Shown here in pieces: positions 35,755 through 47,100 of a DNA stretch of 64,000 nt. Each line of letters starts with the position of its first letter. The first letter of the stretch is position 1. The translations under genes and the position numbers were made by a program. The stretch lies in the NCBI GenBank assembly GCA_949361645.1, contig OX442422.1:4959642-5023641 (forward strand), read 5' to 3'. This stretch comes from Spongilla lacustris. Lineage: Eukaryota; Porifera; Demospongiae; Spongillida; Spongillidae. The notes under the pieces are model-generated. The model saw only the letters and a list, made by a program, of their open reading frames with translations, did not search any database and was not told where the DNA came from.

Positions 35755-36130
35755 AGATCAGCCATCGATGTTCTCGCATATACTACGCTCTCTTAATTTG
35801 TCCCAATCAGCGCTAATGATGGAACATCATCAGTATCATGTATCTTTGCAGCATTTCCAAGGTAACCTTGGCAACTTTGTTGTGGGGACTTATTCCTACC
35901 AACCCAAGTATAAGTTTGCATGCTTTGGAAGAATTAAGAATTCTTTGGAAAAAGATAGTGAGGCAATTTTCCAAGGAATTCTTCCAAAGTAAGACTGAAA
36001 CCTTATGCATTGAAAGATTCCGGGAAACCGCAACAAAGTAATTTAGGTGCCTTCAACTATTTTACTACCAAGCGACACATACCACCATGCGAACCACTAA
36101 GAGGAATTTATTAAGTACCCTCATCATGTG
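35755..36130. repeat. Duplicated segment related to 29720-30150
   Basis: The partner of the segment upstream of the 30.4-kb foldback remnant. It contains the hairpin 'ggaagaattaagaattctttgg ... ccaaggaattcttcc'. It ends just before the piggyBac element's left TTAA, so the piggyBac inserted beside this repeat. Confidence 0.7.
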
Positions 36131-36300
36131 TCATATCATTATTGTCTAACACCGCGTCCGTTAATCATAGATTGACCGTGCGTTTGTGACTTAAGTCATA
36201 TGACTTAAGTCACAAATCACTAATTATATTCATGTGGCCTTTCAAAACTTAGCTACCTTCATGTGGTGGATTGTGTAAACTGATAGGTACAGCTTACAGG

Positions 36301-36375
36301 AATTTTTTCTTTCATGACGCTTGCAACTTTTTCCTTTCATGACGCTTGCAACTTTTTCCTTTCATGACGCTTGTA
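36301..36375. repeat. 28-bp tandem repeat, three copies, inside piggyBac element
   Basis: The unit 'tcctttcatgacgcttgcaac' with a T-run repeats about three times between the left inverted repeat and the transposase ATG. It could be a transposase-binding or promoter segment (inference). Confidence 0.8.
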
Positions 36376-36502
36376 CTTTATGAATAGGATAGGGGTTGCA
36401 CTGCACTTTCAACCGCACAGGACAGTTTCTGTTTAATTTTTACGTACATATAAACCCAAACGCGTATGCTTTCGTCGTTAGTTTTGCGCATCTCCTATTA
36501 TA

Positions 36503-38501
36503 ATGCCATTTTCGGTTGGTAATCGTGTATCGTGTAGTGCAATCAAGGTTCTGGGGAAAAAGCCAGCAAAGCAAAGGTTTGGAAGGCTGTCTGCAACAAA
36601 AGAACTGGATGGGGTGGTCGAAGAAGTCCAAGGGATTGGGAGAAAAGTGAAATACTTAGTACGTTTTAGTGAGGTAGGGGTTTCAATGGCCTTATCAGCA
36701 CGCAGCCTGAAATGTCAAGTCATTGATGCAAGCAGCAGTGGTAGCACAAGCGCACACCCTCCACCCTCCATTTCAGAAGAAGCAGCGTCTCCAGCAGTGG
36801 GTCTTACAGAACAGCATGAGCAAGAAGTAGATGATTCTGAAAACAGTTTACTTTGCCATGGAGTACAATGGAAGGTTGTTGATGGAGTTCTTGAAGACTG
36901 GAGATGCATGCCAAGATTTGGAGCACACATCTTGTGGGGAAATGATGTGGATGAGATGCGTAGGACACCATTCGATTATTGGATGCTGTCATTTCCATCC
37001 CATATGCTGACAGATATCAGCAATTGGACTTCAGACCGCTTGCCTGAAGGATGTGAGAAGGTCAATGAAGGGGAGATATTGGCAGTGTTCGGTGCCCTGT
37101 ATTCTTTGACAAGGACCTCAGAAGGTAGACGAGATCTGTGGTCTACTGAGGATGGTCTTTTTCCTGCTCCTCGTTTTGCATGGGGAGCGATATGGCCTGT
37201 CACGAAATCGCTTTGAAATTTTACTTAGATGCCTATCATTCTGCCCTGAAGATGAGAATAACAGTGATAAATGGTCATCAGTTCGCCGCTTGATTGAATG
37301 CTTCAATCAGCGAAGAGTAGAGAAGTTCTACCCTGGGTGGCAGCTGTGCGTAGATGAGTCTGTGTCATCATGGAGAGGAAAAGATGGTGATTTTTGTTCG
37401 GATGGAATGCCCTATGTGACACGAATAGACAGGAAGCCAAAAGGAGTGGGATGTGAGCTGAAGAATAGTGCAGATGCTGACACGAAGATCATTCTACAGC
37501 TAGAGATTCAGGAAGGTGCTGAGGTTATGAACACTAAGGAATACATGTCTGAATACAAGCTTGCAGGCACTGCCTTGCTCCTTAGGCTTACCAAGCCATG
37601 GCATGGCTCTGGGAGAGCTATAAGTGCAGATTCTGCTATCGCTAGTGTCACCACAGCTGTTGCTTGTAGAAAGAATGGTATGCACTTCACAGGATTAGTA
37701 AAGACAGCAACTCGAATGTTTCCTAAGCTGTATCTTGATGAGGTGGAATTCAAAGAACTAGGTGATGATGTCACACTAACATCCACGGTAGAAGGCCATA
37801 ACATCATGGCCCATGCATGGTGAGATAAAGTTAGAAAGTGTTTTGTGTCCACACATTCTACAACTCTCCCTGGCAAGCCATCCAACAAACGCAGATGGAG
37901 AGAGATGCTTGATGAAGATGGGGAGGAGGTAGGACAGACGGAAGTATTTAACAAAACTGTCAAGCGAAAGAAGATTGTTGAATCCTATTTTGATGCAGCA
38001 TCGATTATAGACATCAACAATCACATGCGTCAAGGAGGCCTGGCACTGGAAACAGCATGGCGAACCCAGTCTTGGACAAACCGTGTTGTGGCAACAGTTC
38101 TTGGGATTGTGGAAACTGATGCATACCTCTTGTACAAGAAGTTCCACCCAGGAAGCAGTATGCTGAGCCACTCCGACTTTACTGAAGCTGTTGCCAAAGC
38201 CTTGCTAATGCAGATAAGCATAGGCACACAGGTTAACCATCGTACAAGGCTTGAAAGTGAAAATGAACATTTGCTACATAATTTTGTACCACTAAAGTCT
38301 CTTCCATTATACAACAAGGATTCTGAACTGTGCACTGCTACTTACGCAAGCAGACTATGCAGTGTTTGTAGGAGCCCCTGCAAGAACTGTTGTAGTGTTT
38401 GCTCAGATGCATCAAATGGAAAAATCGTGGCTTTATGTGGACTGCGATCAAAGCAAGGAGGCAATTGTCTAGTAAAGCATATTGCAGATGCTGCATTGTA
38501 A
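36503..38501 (+). pseudogene. piggyBac-type transposase, one frameshift and one stop
   Basis: Three consecutive pieces cover one transposase of about 660 residues. Piece 1 (36503 to about 37185) has an N-terminal KYLVRFSEVG segment, an acidic Ser-rich linker and a start of the core (FDYWMLSF). A one-base change in the GGGG run near 37183-37186 shifts the frame. Piece 2 (to 37823) has the core RYGLSRNRFEILLRCLSF, LCVDES with a catalytic Asp, and SADSAIASV with the second. A TGA at 37821-37823 interrupts a segment that goes on, in the same frame, as DKVRKCFVSTHSTTLPGKP. Piece 3 ends in a Cys-rich domain (CSVC..PCKNCCSVC), as in the C-terminal zinc domain of piggyBac transposases. With only two lesions the copy died recently. 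Confidence 0.9.
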
Positions 38502-38996
38502 ATATAGTACACATTCAGCTGCTCACATTCTACATGTACATGTATATATTCACTGATTTTGTAGCTGTACCTATCAGTTTACACAATCCACCACATGAAG
38601 GTAGCTAAGTTTCGAAAGGCCACATGAATATAATTAGTGATTTGTGACTTAACTTAAGTCACAAACGCACGGTCAATCTATGATTAAATTCGAATGTTTT
38701 TTGGTCGAACTCAACTTTCTAAAAATTAGTCGGAACGCCCCAATTGTCTGGAAAAGCATATTTTTTATACAGTTCAACTGTCGCCTATACATTTGGCGTT
38801 GTTGTCTGCCTTATATCTATCTTGGGCACGTTCCTGTATGTGTTCAAAGTGACGCGGTTTAATGTTTTTTGGTTACGAAGCGTTGCTGGGGACACTTTTT
38901 TCCTAGACAAATAAGAGCCGCTTTGGATACGCTTTTAAAAGTCATTTGGTACGAATAGGAGGCCACAATGAATACTGTGTTGGCAGTTAGCTTAGT

Positions 38997-40203
38997 CAGG
39001 CCCGTAGGCAGCATAGGAAAAGTGGTCAGGCTGGTAACAGGACCGAAAGAAATTTCAGCTAGGGGGTCTGGGGGAGCGCTGCAAGCTACCCCAGCGGGGT
39101 CTGGGGCGGAGCACCAGAAGCTAACGCATTTCCTTGAATCTGAGAGGCATTTTTGGCAGCAACATTGCTACGTGGCCATGAAATCTTCCCCTGCATGATG
39201 TATATGAATCAAAGTTCCGAACAACACTCTTTATCAATATGCTCAAATATATACTCCCTTTAAAGCCTCTCTGCCCACCCCCAATTAAAAAAAAATTATG
39301 TCTTGCTAAATAATACACCAAACGCTCGTTTAGGGAAGTTGTACTTAGTGGGGTGATTTACAGGGTGTCCCCCGATGTCTGAAAGAATCTCAGATTACGA
39401 TTGGAAGTTAAATTAGCGTCGATTGAACAGCCAGCCTGCCATGAGGCGCTCACGTTTACTACTAAAATTCATTAAAATCACAAATTTGACTGGCTTTAAA
39501 AATTAGAAACAAAAAAATAGCAGCGGGTTGCAATTACATGTAGAACATAGGAACAATCGACTCCCCTTGACTGATGTGGACAGACTATCCAATGTTTCGT
39601 GAATCCTGGTACTGATCATGAAGACTTACTTTTCGGCAAACATACCTCAATGTACGGCAAAGGTACCGAATTAGGAACAACTTATGGCCGATGAGCGTAA
39701 ATGTTATTCCCATGCATGGCTATTAGTCGAAAAGGGCGAGATTACATGATTCTTAGTATCGCGTACCAGCTAAGTAGCGATAAACTACAGGCAGGTGGGA
39801 GCCAAACTAAGAACTGTGTCCATATCCTACGCTAGGCATAATGTAGCACCACGCATTAGCATTGTTGTAAATGTCTAGTATAACATTGTCAACTAATGTA
39901 TTACGGACTTTATACAGTAGGGTGTTGACTAAATCCATTGTAAACATGTGACTGTTGATTAAAAATTGTAATGAGATTTAGTGTTCCTTATTAGGGGTGC
40001 TTTCGACATTCCTTTGCTCTAGCTCTACACGTACGTAGCTATTCAATGGCCGGGTAACCTGCATGTGTATTAAATTATCCATACTGGGTACCCGGGTATG
40101 CCCACAATTTTATATCGTTTTCAGCCGTTTCGCGAGGTGGACCTTGGGCAAAATTAAGTGGTCAGGCTATAGCCCGAATGCCTGACCGGCTGCTACGGCC
40201 CTG
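38997..40203. mobile_element. Candidate hAT-like non-autonomous element
   Basis: The left end caggcccgtaggcagc and right end ggctgctacggccctg are imperfect inverted repeats. Inside each, 'gtggtcaggct' recurs (39020 and 40162). No clean 8-bp duplication is visible. The G-rich left subterminal part (gggggtctgggggag) is typical of such elements. The same left end, caggcccgtaggca, recurs at 61709. No transposase frame is seen. Confidence 0.6.
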
Positions 40204-40508
40204 ATTAGTTCTTGTACAAAACTCACTTACAGTTATTTACCTCGTTACATAGATCAGTGTAGTTAATTTATGTCTGGGTACGAGATAATGAAATAACCGG
40301 ACGGGAACAAACAACGGGAGGAAAGAGGGCGGTGTACTTGTCTCAAGTGGTCTCACGTGGTGCATATCTGCAAAGAATATTATCACCTTCATGTCTCACC
40401 TCCAAACTGTAGATCTATCTCCCTTTTGTAAACTGTATCCATTTAAATAGGAAGAATATAAGTGCATTTACTCATGCCTGAGAAATATTACTATTATTAT
40501 TATTATTA

Positions 40509-40763
40509 AACAAGACTACACAGGTACAACGTACAATGTACACATACTAGTTCAATTATTCAGTGAAAAGGGTACACATTTGGAAAATAAATAAAGTGGT
40601 CACTCCTACATCTAAGTACATGTAGAAAGTAGTCCTCACCATTTTTTTGCTATTTCAGAGTGCTAGACTGATAGGCATGTACATTATTTTCAAGTAAATA
40701 AGACACAATAAGAATGTACCTGATGTGTTTGAGAAAGGATGGAAACTCTTTTTGTCAAAACAC
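40509..40763 (+). repeat. Large dispersed repeat, copy B left part
   Basis: Matches 20396-20635 of copy A with a few small differences, including a 12-bp insertion near 40645. At 40763 the match stops and resumes only at 43133. Two exons of a minus-strand gene lie in between. Confidence 0.9.
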
Positions 40764-41150
40764 TCTGGTATTCTTCAGAAAGCTGCATATGAATAATAAA
40801 AAAATTGGGTTTGGAATTCTGAATTATGTTCTCACTTTACATGTATACTGGTGTACCTGTACTGGGGTACTGGGATACATATACTTGTGTACATCACACA
40901 TTAGGTACAGGTTACAATTGTACATATAAGCAACATGAACAAATCTTGTACCCAGTTTGACTTAAACTTGCACATTTTACTTAATGCATTTGTTTAAACA
41001 ATCATGCAGTACTATATTCAACACGTAAATGTATGGCACATGCATGCACACGTAGATATATTGCGTACATGTGTGCATTGATTCGGATACATAAATGTGT
41101 ACTTTGCATGTGTGGTGTATTAATGATGTAAAGTACATGTCCACATGTAC

Positions 41151-44100
41151 CTCCATGTATCTTGTGTGAAGTGTAGCTTCACTCTGTTGAAGTGTTTCAA
41201 GAAGCTTCCCTTCCATTTCTAGCTGCTTTGACAATTTTTGTACAAGCTGCATCTGTGCCGTCACTTTTTCTGATTGCAGCGGAATTTGCTTTCTAACTTC
41301 CTCCAAACTCAGTAGCTGCATAACACAAGAAGCTATCAATGCTGCACGTTTGGATTGCACAAAATGGTTAACTCACCAGCAATCCCTGCCTTTGCTTAAG
41401 CTCATCATCTGTGCCCCACATTTTATTAGAATAATGTGAAAATGCACTGTGGTTTCGATTTTGAACGTCTCTTGAAGACACCAATCTGTAGTCCATACCC
41501 TTTAGTTTATTTTGATCACCAGATACCCCAGAGGACTCGAGACAGAGATTTTCAGGCTCAGGTTCTATAGGACTTTTATCACTGAGAATTTCAATGCACA
41601 TCTTAACATCAGTGCTTGCAGAATTTGCCGTAAGGCACAGGTCACCACTCGTGTAAGCACTATCTCTATCGTATTTGGAAGAGGATTCTAAAGATTGTTC
41701 GTTATATGAGAATGGTTGAATGACTTGTATAGCATCAGTAGAAAATGGTTGAACATGTGGAATAACATTCGCTGTGCTGGCTGGTCCTATACCTGGTGGA
41801 TCAAGACCTAGAAACTGCTTCACTGTGGCTACCTTAGAATGGTGGAGGTGACATAGTCTTCGACTTCTATAGTGTGCACATGTAGTGGGATCAGGAAGAT
41901 AACATGTAGACATCACCCTGTACATATTCTTTTTAATCACATGTACAGGATGAAAGCAGCTTCATGTGATATAACTGCCTATTGTACTGCACTGAGTATT
42001 ACAGAACAATAGGTATACATGTACTTACATGTGTACATGTCAAGAGTTACGGCAGTAGCTCTCATATAAAATTACTGCCATATCATGAAGTCATTTAAAA
42101 TGTGACCCGCGTATAACTCGCGTATTTGGTATTATTAAGCAGAGGTTAATAGTTTGATGTAAAGGGGCATCACTTGGGTACATGTCGTAGGAATGTTAGA
42201 GACTGGGGTTGTACACGTACGTGAGAAAAAGGACATTATTAAAGATCAACAGGTGTCAAATGGCACAACCAAACCACCCAAGTGGGTTAGTTGTGCCAGG
42301 TACAATGTACATGGTTCAGTTGAGCCATATGCTGCCTTCAGCCAAAGTTAGTTGCATTGCACAATAATTGCTAGGCATAGGCCATACATTGTCAAATCAT
42401 TGATCAAAGCAAATTCATATTATAATACATCACATTTTTTCAAAGAGAGCTCTTGATATTGATCAGCAAATGTTTTTAATGTGATTCACAGTTATTTTTT
42501 AGAAATAAAAACAGAATGCCTCTGAGATTGCTGCATAGCCAAATAAGCCTAGCTCACTATTTCTGTTACACGAATCAATAAATCATTTTAATGCCATACA
42601 ATTGCAGCTAAAGCGTAAGGCTCAACTAACCCCACTACTAACTTTTCCTGTAACTAGCTAAGTTATATAAAAAGGAAGCAAAGTACAGAATTCATTATAA
42701 ACATAAATATCTGCATACATGCAATTTCAAACACCCAAGACTGAAACAATAATATGGTCATTGTGTAAAAATTATGAGGGCACAAACTGTAAAAGCAGAA
42801 TTACACTCTGATCATCAAAATTCTTATTTTTGAATTTCCCATTCTGATGAATACTAAAACAAAATTCAAAAGTAGGACAAAAGCTAGTCATAACACTTAC
42901 GTTAACATAATTCAATTACGTTTCTTCATGGAGCTAAAACAGGGGTGGTGCAACTAACCCAGTGGCTCAACTAACCCACTCCTCCCCTACCGTTCTCGTT
43001 CCCAGACCAATTTTTCTCCATAGTCGTCCTCTTTCTTTCTTTCTGGGTGAGTAGAACCATAGATTATTAATCTACATGTATGGTAGAACTTAAGATAGGA
43101 ATGGTTTTAAATTACATGTATACCAATAGCTGCAGAATTTCCTGGAAGAACATCTGCTGGTATCAGATGAATAAAACTGATATTACATGTACATAATCTG
43201 CAATGCTATATTAAAAGTGTTCCCATGGCAATGTTTCACATACACTTAGAATTTGTGTATCGTTATATACAATTGGAACAGGTGGGGGTTTCATTTGTGT
43301 TTTATGTTTTGTTCACCACTTTTAGCTAGCGAAGTTGTTTTTGTCAAAATGCCTTCACAACAACAAAAGAGGAGAGCTAAGCGACGAGAGTAATACCTCA
43401 AAAATCAAGACGACGAGGTACAATGCTGATCCAGAACAAAGGCTGGCATCTGCTCGTGACAGCTGCATGCAGAGCAGATCCTGAAAAAAGCGGGCATCTG
43501 CATGCTCGTGCAGATCCTGAAAAAAAAAAAGCGGGCGTCAGTTCGTGACAGCTACATATACAGAGCTGATCTGGAATTGAATGGAGCTTTGCCGATACAA
43601 CCCTCTAATAGGCAAATGATCCAGATGAATCGAGAAACCAATCGGGCTTCACTAAATGTATATTGGAGATTGAGATACCAGCGAAAAGGGCACGATAGGT
43701 GGAAACAACATGCTACCACAGCATGCAAAGGTGAGTGAGTTAAAGCTGTTCATGGAATATTGTGGCTTGGTGCACGTCTTTTAGTCGTGAGCAGCTACAT
43801 AACTGTAAACATTGTGTTTCTAGGTGATGGCATATACAGCTGAATTTTGTCATGCCATTGCATATGTGAAGTATAAAACATTGTGTTGCATAACGGGTGT
43901 TTTTACTTTGTATACAGCACTGTTTTATTATGGTACAAGTACAAGCCACTTTTAATGTCACCTCTAGTGCTGTAAAGAGCTTATACATGTATGTATATGT
44001 ACTGCATTGTCACCTTCAAAATGCACACAGATAGTAGACAAAGAACAGCAACAATTATACATATTGTTATGGGAACGCTTGTGTTTGGTACTCAGTATGG

Positions 44101-47100
44101 CGTAATTACTGCTTTATACCAAATCTGTACATCTGACATTAAGGGGCAGTCGGTAGGTAAATTCTACATCTATTGGTGTAATTGGAACTTGGTTGTGTTT
44201 GGTAATCGATATGGCATAATTATTGCTTTATACCAAATCTGTATATCAGACATCAAGGGGTAAATTCTACATCTACTGGTGTAATTGGTGCTCTCTAAAT
44301 CCATTCCTATCCCGAGTTATACTCACCAAGGAAACACTCCCGGGTGAAAATTTGGCGTTAATAACGCGTTATAACGCGCGTTTTCGGAACACTTTTCACG
44401 CCAAATAACGCCCTTTTTAAAGAGCAGTATCTTCTTCATAGTTCACCAGAATTAATCTGAATTCGGTTTTTATACAAAGGTACCATGGGTCTATACAATG
44501 CTTAACTTTGGTCATTATGTGACATTTCGTTCTGAAGATATAAAACGATTCGGTACGAGTTCCGTTTCGCGGAAAACCCCGCGAAACGGTAATGAAAAGT
44601 AGTGTTTACTTCATCGTTTTATATCTTCGGAACGAAATGTCACATAATGACCAAAGTTAGGCATTGTATAGACCCATGGTACCTTTGTATAAAAACCGAA
44701 TTCAGATTAATTCTGGTGAACTATGAAGAAAATACTGCTCTTTAAAAAGGGCGTTATTTGGCGTGAAAAGTGTTCCGAAAACGCGCGTTATAACGCGTTA
44801 TTAACGCCAAATTTCCACCCGGGGTACTGTCGAAGGAGATAATAGGTCTGGGAACGAGAACAGTACGAGCTTCAATAGCAACATAGAGAGCTAAACTCCC
44901 CGTTTCTTGTTACGCAAGTTGTAAGATGGTCACGTATTTTAATGACTTTATGATACGGCACAAATCCTATATGAGAGTTACCATAACTCTTGATACCAAA
45001 ACATAAAATTCAGATAAGCATTGTTTTCACCATAAAAGGAATTTAAAAAAGAATAGTTACGTTTAGTTCCCTTTAGGATGTGACAATGTTGGGTGTGGTT
45101 ATCAACAATACGCTTAAGTGAAGCATTCCAACTCAATGTGAATCAAACTGTGACAAGAATACTGATGGAGTGCCACATACACTGTACATGTACATGTACA
45201 TGTACATGGCCATACACATACATGCTGTGGTCAACTGGAGAGCCACAGATCTTGCCATCTTTCTCGAAACAGCAGTGGTTCGAATAAGATGGCAACACAG
45301 GTGAAGGAATGTTGTAAAATGAAGGCATAAAGTTATCCATGATCGATGATGTACATGTATGAGGCTCCACTGGTGGAGTGACATCAAGTGCTCTATCAAG
45401 TATTGTAGACTGTTTCGGTGACAGTGGTAAAGAGCATAATTGAACAAGTGGAAGTGACTGGTCAGATGTATCTGATCCATCTAAAGATGATTTTAAATCT
45501 CTAGAATGTTGCTGAGTATTGGCTGGGTGTAGTGGACTGTTTTCATGACCAGATTGAAAGGTGTTAAGCTGCAAGACTTCTGGAAAAGTGGAGTCAAGTT
45601 GAAGGGACAACTGACCAGAGATACCAGGTTGAATAGGAGATGGAAATAGTGATGCAGCCAAAGACGTTGAAGTTGCTGCTAGTGGCTCCAATTGTTTACA
45701 TGTTGCCCCACCAATGGTGCTGTAAATGACATACATCATATAACATACATGTACATGTACAACATACCACATAAATCATAGGTGACCACGACATTTACAA
45801 ATCCCGTATAGAAATATAGTTTGTAACTGAAATTTATATATTTAAATTAATAAATACAATAAAAGCCAATAAAATCACAATTCTGTGAACTTTACATGGA
45901 TAACTAACACAACTTTAAGTTATAGTCTATGAATAACTGCTATTGATGTAGAAGGCTCCTTTGCTTCAACCCAAGATTCAGCTATCTGCTCAACTTCAGA
46001 GTTAATTAGGGTTGATATAAAATGTTCTTGTATGGTTTGGTAACCAATAGATGAAATGTGCAGGGCAAGACTGGATGTTGTGATCTCTATTACATGCTAG
46101 GCACTTAATGGCATTGCAATGACTCCTTACAATTGGGTCTAATTTAATCTATAGTTGAAAATTCTGAGCAGTACATGTAGTCAAAATATATGGCTTCGTT
46201 TTTAGGATTGTTTGGCTCCGTACTGTTTTAAAAGATGACTGACTATTTAGCATATTGCAAGTCATGTAACGTCATCATTCTCTTTAAGTTTTTTTCATCT
46301 ACATGTATTGTACATGAGAAAAAGTATATCTTTTTATCCAGAAATATATACGACGAAACCCACAACCCACAGCAGCACACAAAAAGTTTTTCAAGATTTC
46401 TCCCTGCCTAGTAGATAGATTGAATCGAAATTCACTGCATAACTAGGGCTTGATAGTTAAATTTGTTTGGCAGAGTCGGATTTTTAACCCAGGAAAATGG
46501 TACAGTGCTTGAGGCACCGTTTTAGTCTCTAAGGTTAGAAAAGCTATTTTCAATTCTACCCAATTCTTTTTTATGGTACAGGAGTGCATACAAACATAAT
46601 ATGCTTGCTCCATCGTAAAAATTGAGGGTGGCAATATCATTTACTTTGCTGTGCGAAACTTTGTGAAACACCCTAAAAAAATATCAAGTGTGAAGCAAGT
46701 TTTTCAAGGTCCATTGCCAATAAAGAACAACTTGTACATCAATCTCGCTATACACTCTAAAAAGAAACGTTTTCGTCAACACCAATCACACGCGCGGCCA
46801 TTAAAACACCGAATGAAATTATTGTGTCACAATTTTAATGTATTCATTGCAAAATGGCTACGTGTTTGTTATCAAGAATGTTTTTTTACAGCAAAGTGAG
46901 CATAATGCCCGTGATGAGCATTTTTACGGTGGACCAAGTATATTTCAATGTTTCTATGAACTCCTGTACCATACGTATTAAGGGTGCATTAGAATTTTCT
47001 AACCTTACAGAGACTAAAACGGTGCCTCAAGCATGTATAATGCCTTATCGTTTTCCTGGGTGCGACTCTTGCCAAAACAAATTTCAACTACCATGCCCTA

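Larger units (their letters stand above)
36165..38683 (+). mobile_element. piggyBac-type DNA transposon with TTAA target duplication
   Basis: The 2519-bp element lies between TTAA (36161-36164) and TTAA (38684-38687). Its terminal inverted repeats are long: 36165-36297 and 38561-38683, almost identical apart from a 9-bp difference in an inner palindrome built on gtgacttaagtcac. They open TCATAGATTGACCGTG rather than the CCY seen in classical piggyBac. It carries one transposase gene (36503-38501), now broken. TTAA target choice and the DDE_Tnp_1_7-like protein place it in the piggyBac superfamily. Near-identity of the arms indicates recent insertion. Confidence 0.93.
42988..44865. mobile_element. 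Region bounded by 17-bp inverted repeats (gttctcgttcccagacc)
   Basis: gttctcgttcccagacc at 42992-43008 is perfectly inverted at 44845-44861, and the similarity goes on for four bases outward with one mismatch. The bounded 1.88 kb includes the right part of dispersed repeat copy B and the foldback at 44339-44823. Related short ends occur at 2045 (cgttcccagacca), 20354, 24862 and 59858/59888, so this is a terminal sequence of a dispersed small-element family. Whether the whole interval ever moved as a unit is uncertain. Confidence 0.6.

Noticed and set aside
36715..38335. Minus-strand frames opposite the piggyBac transposase
   Set aside because: Shadows of the transposase; they lack any domain.
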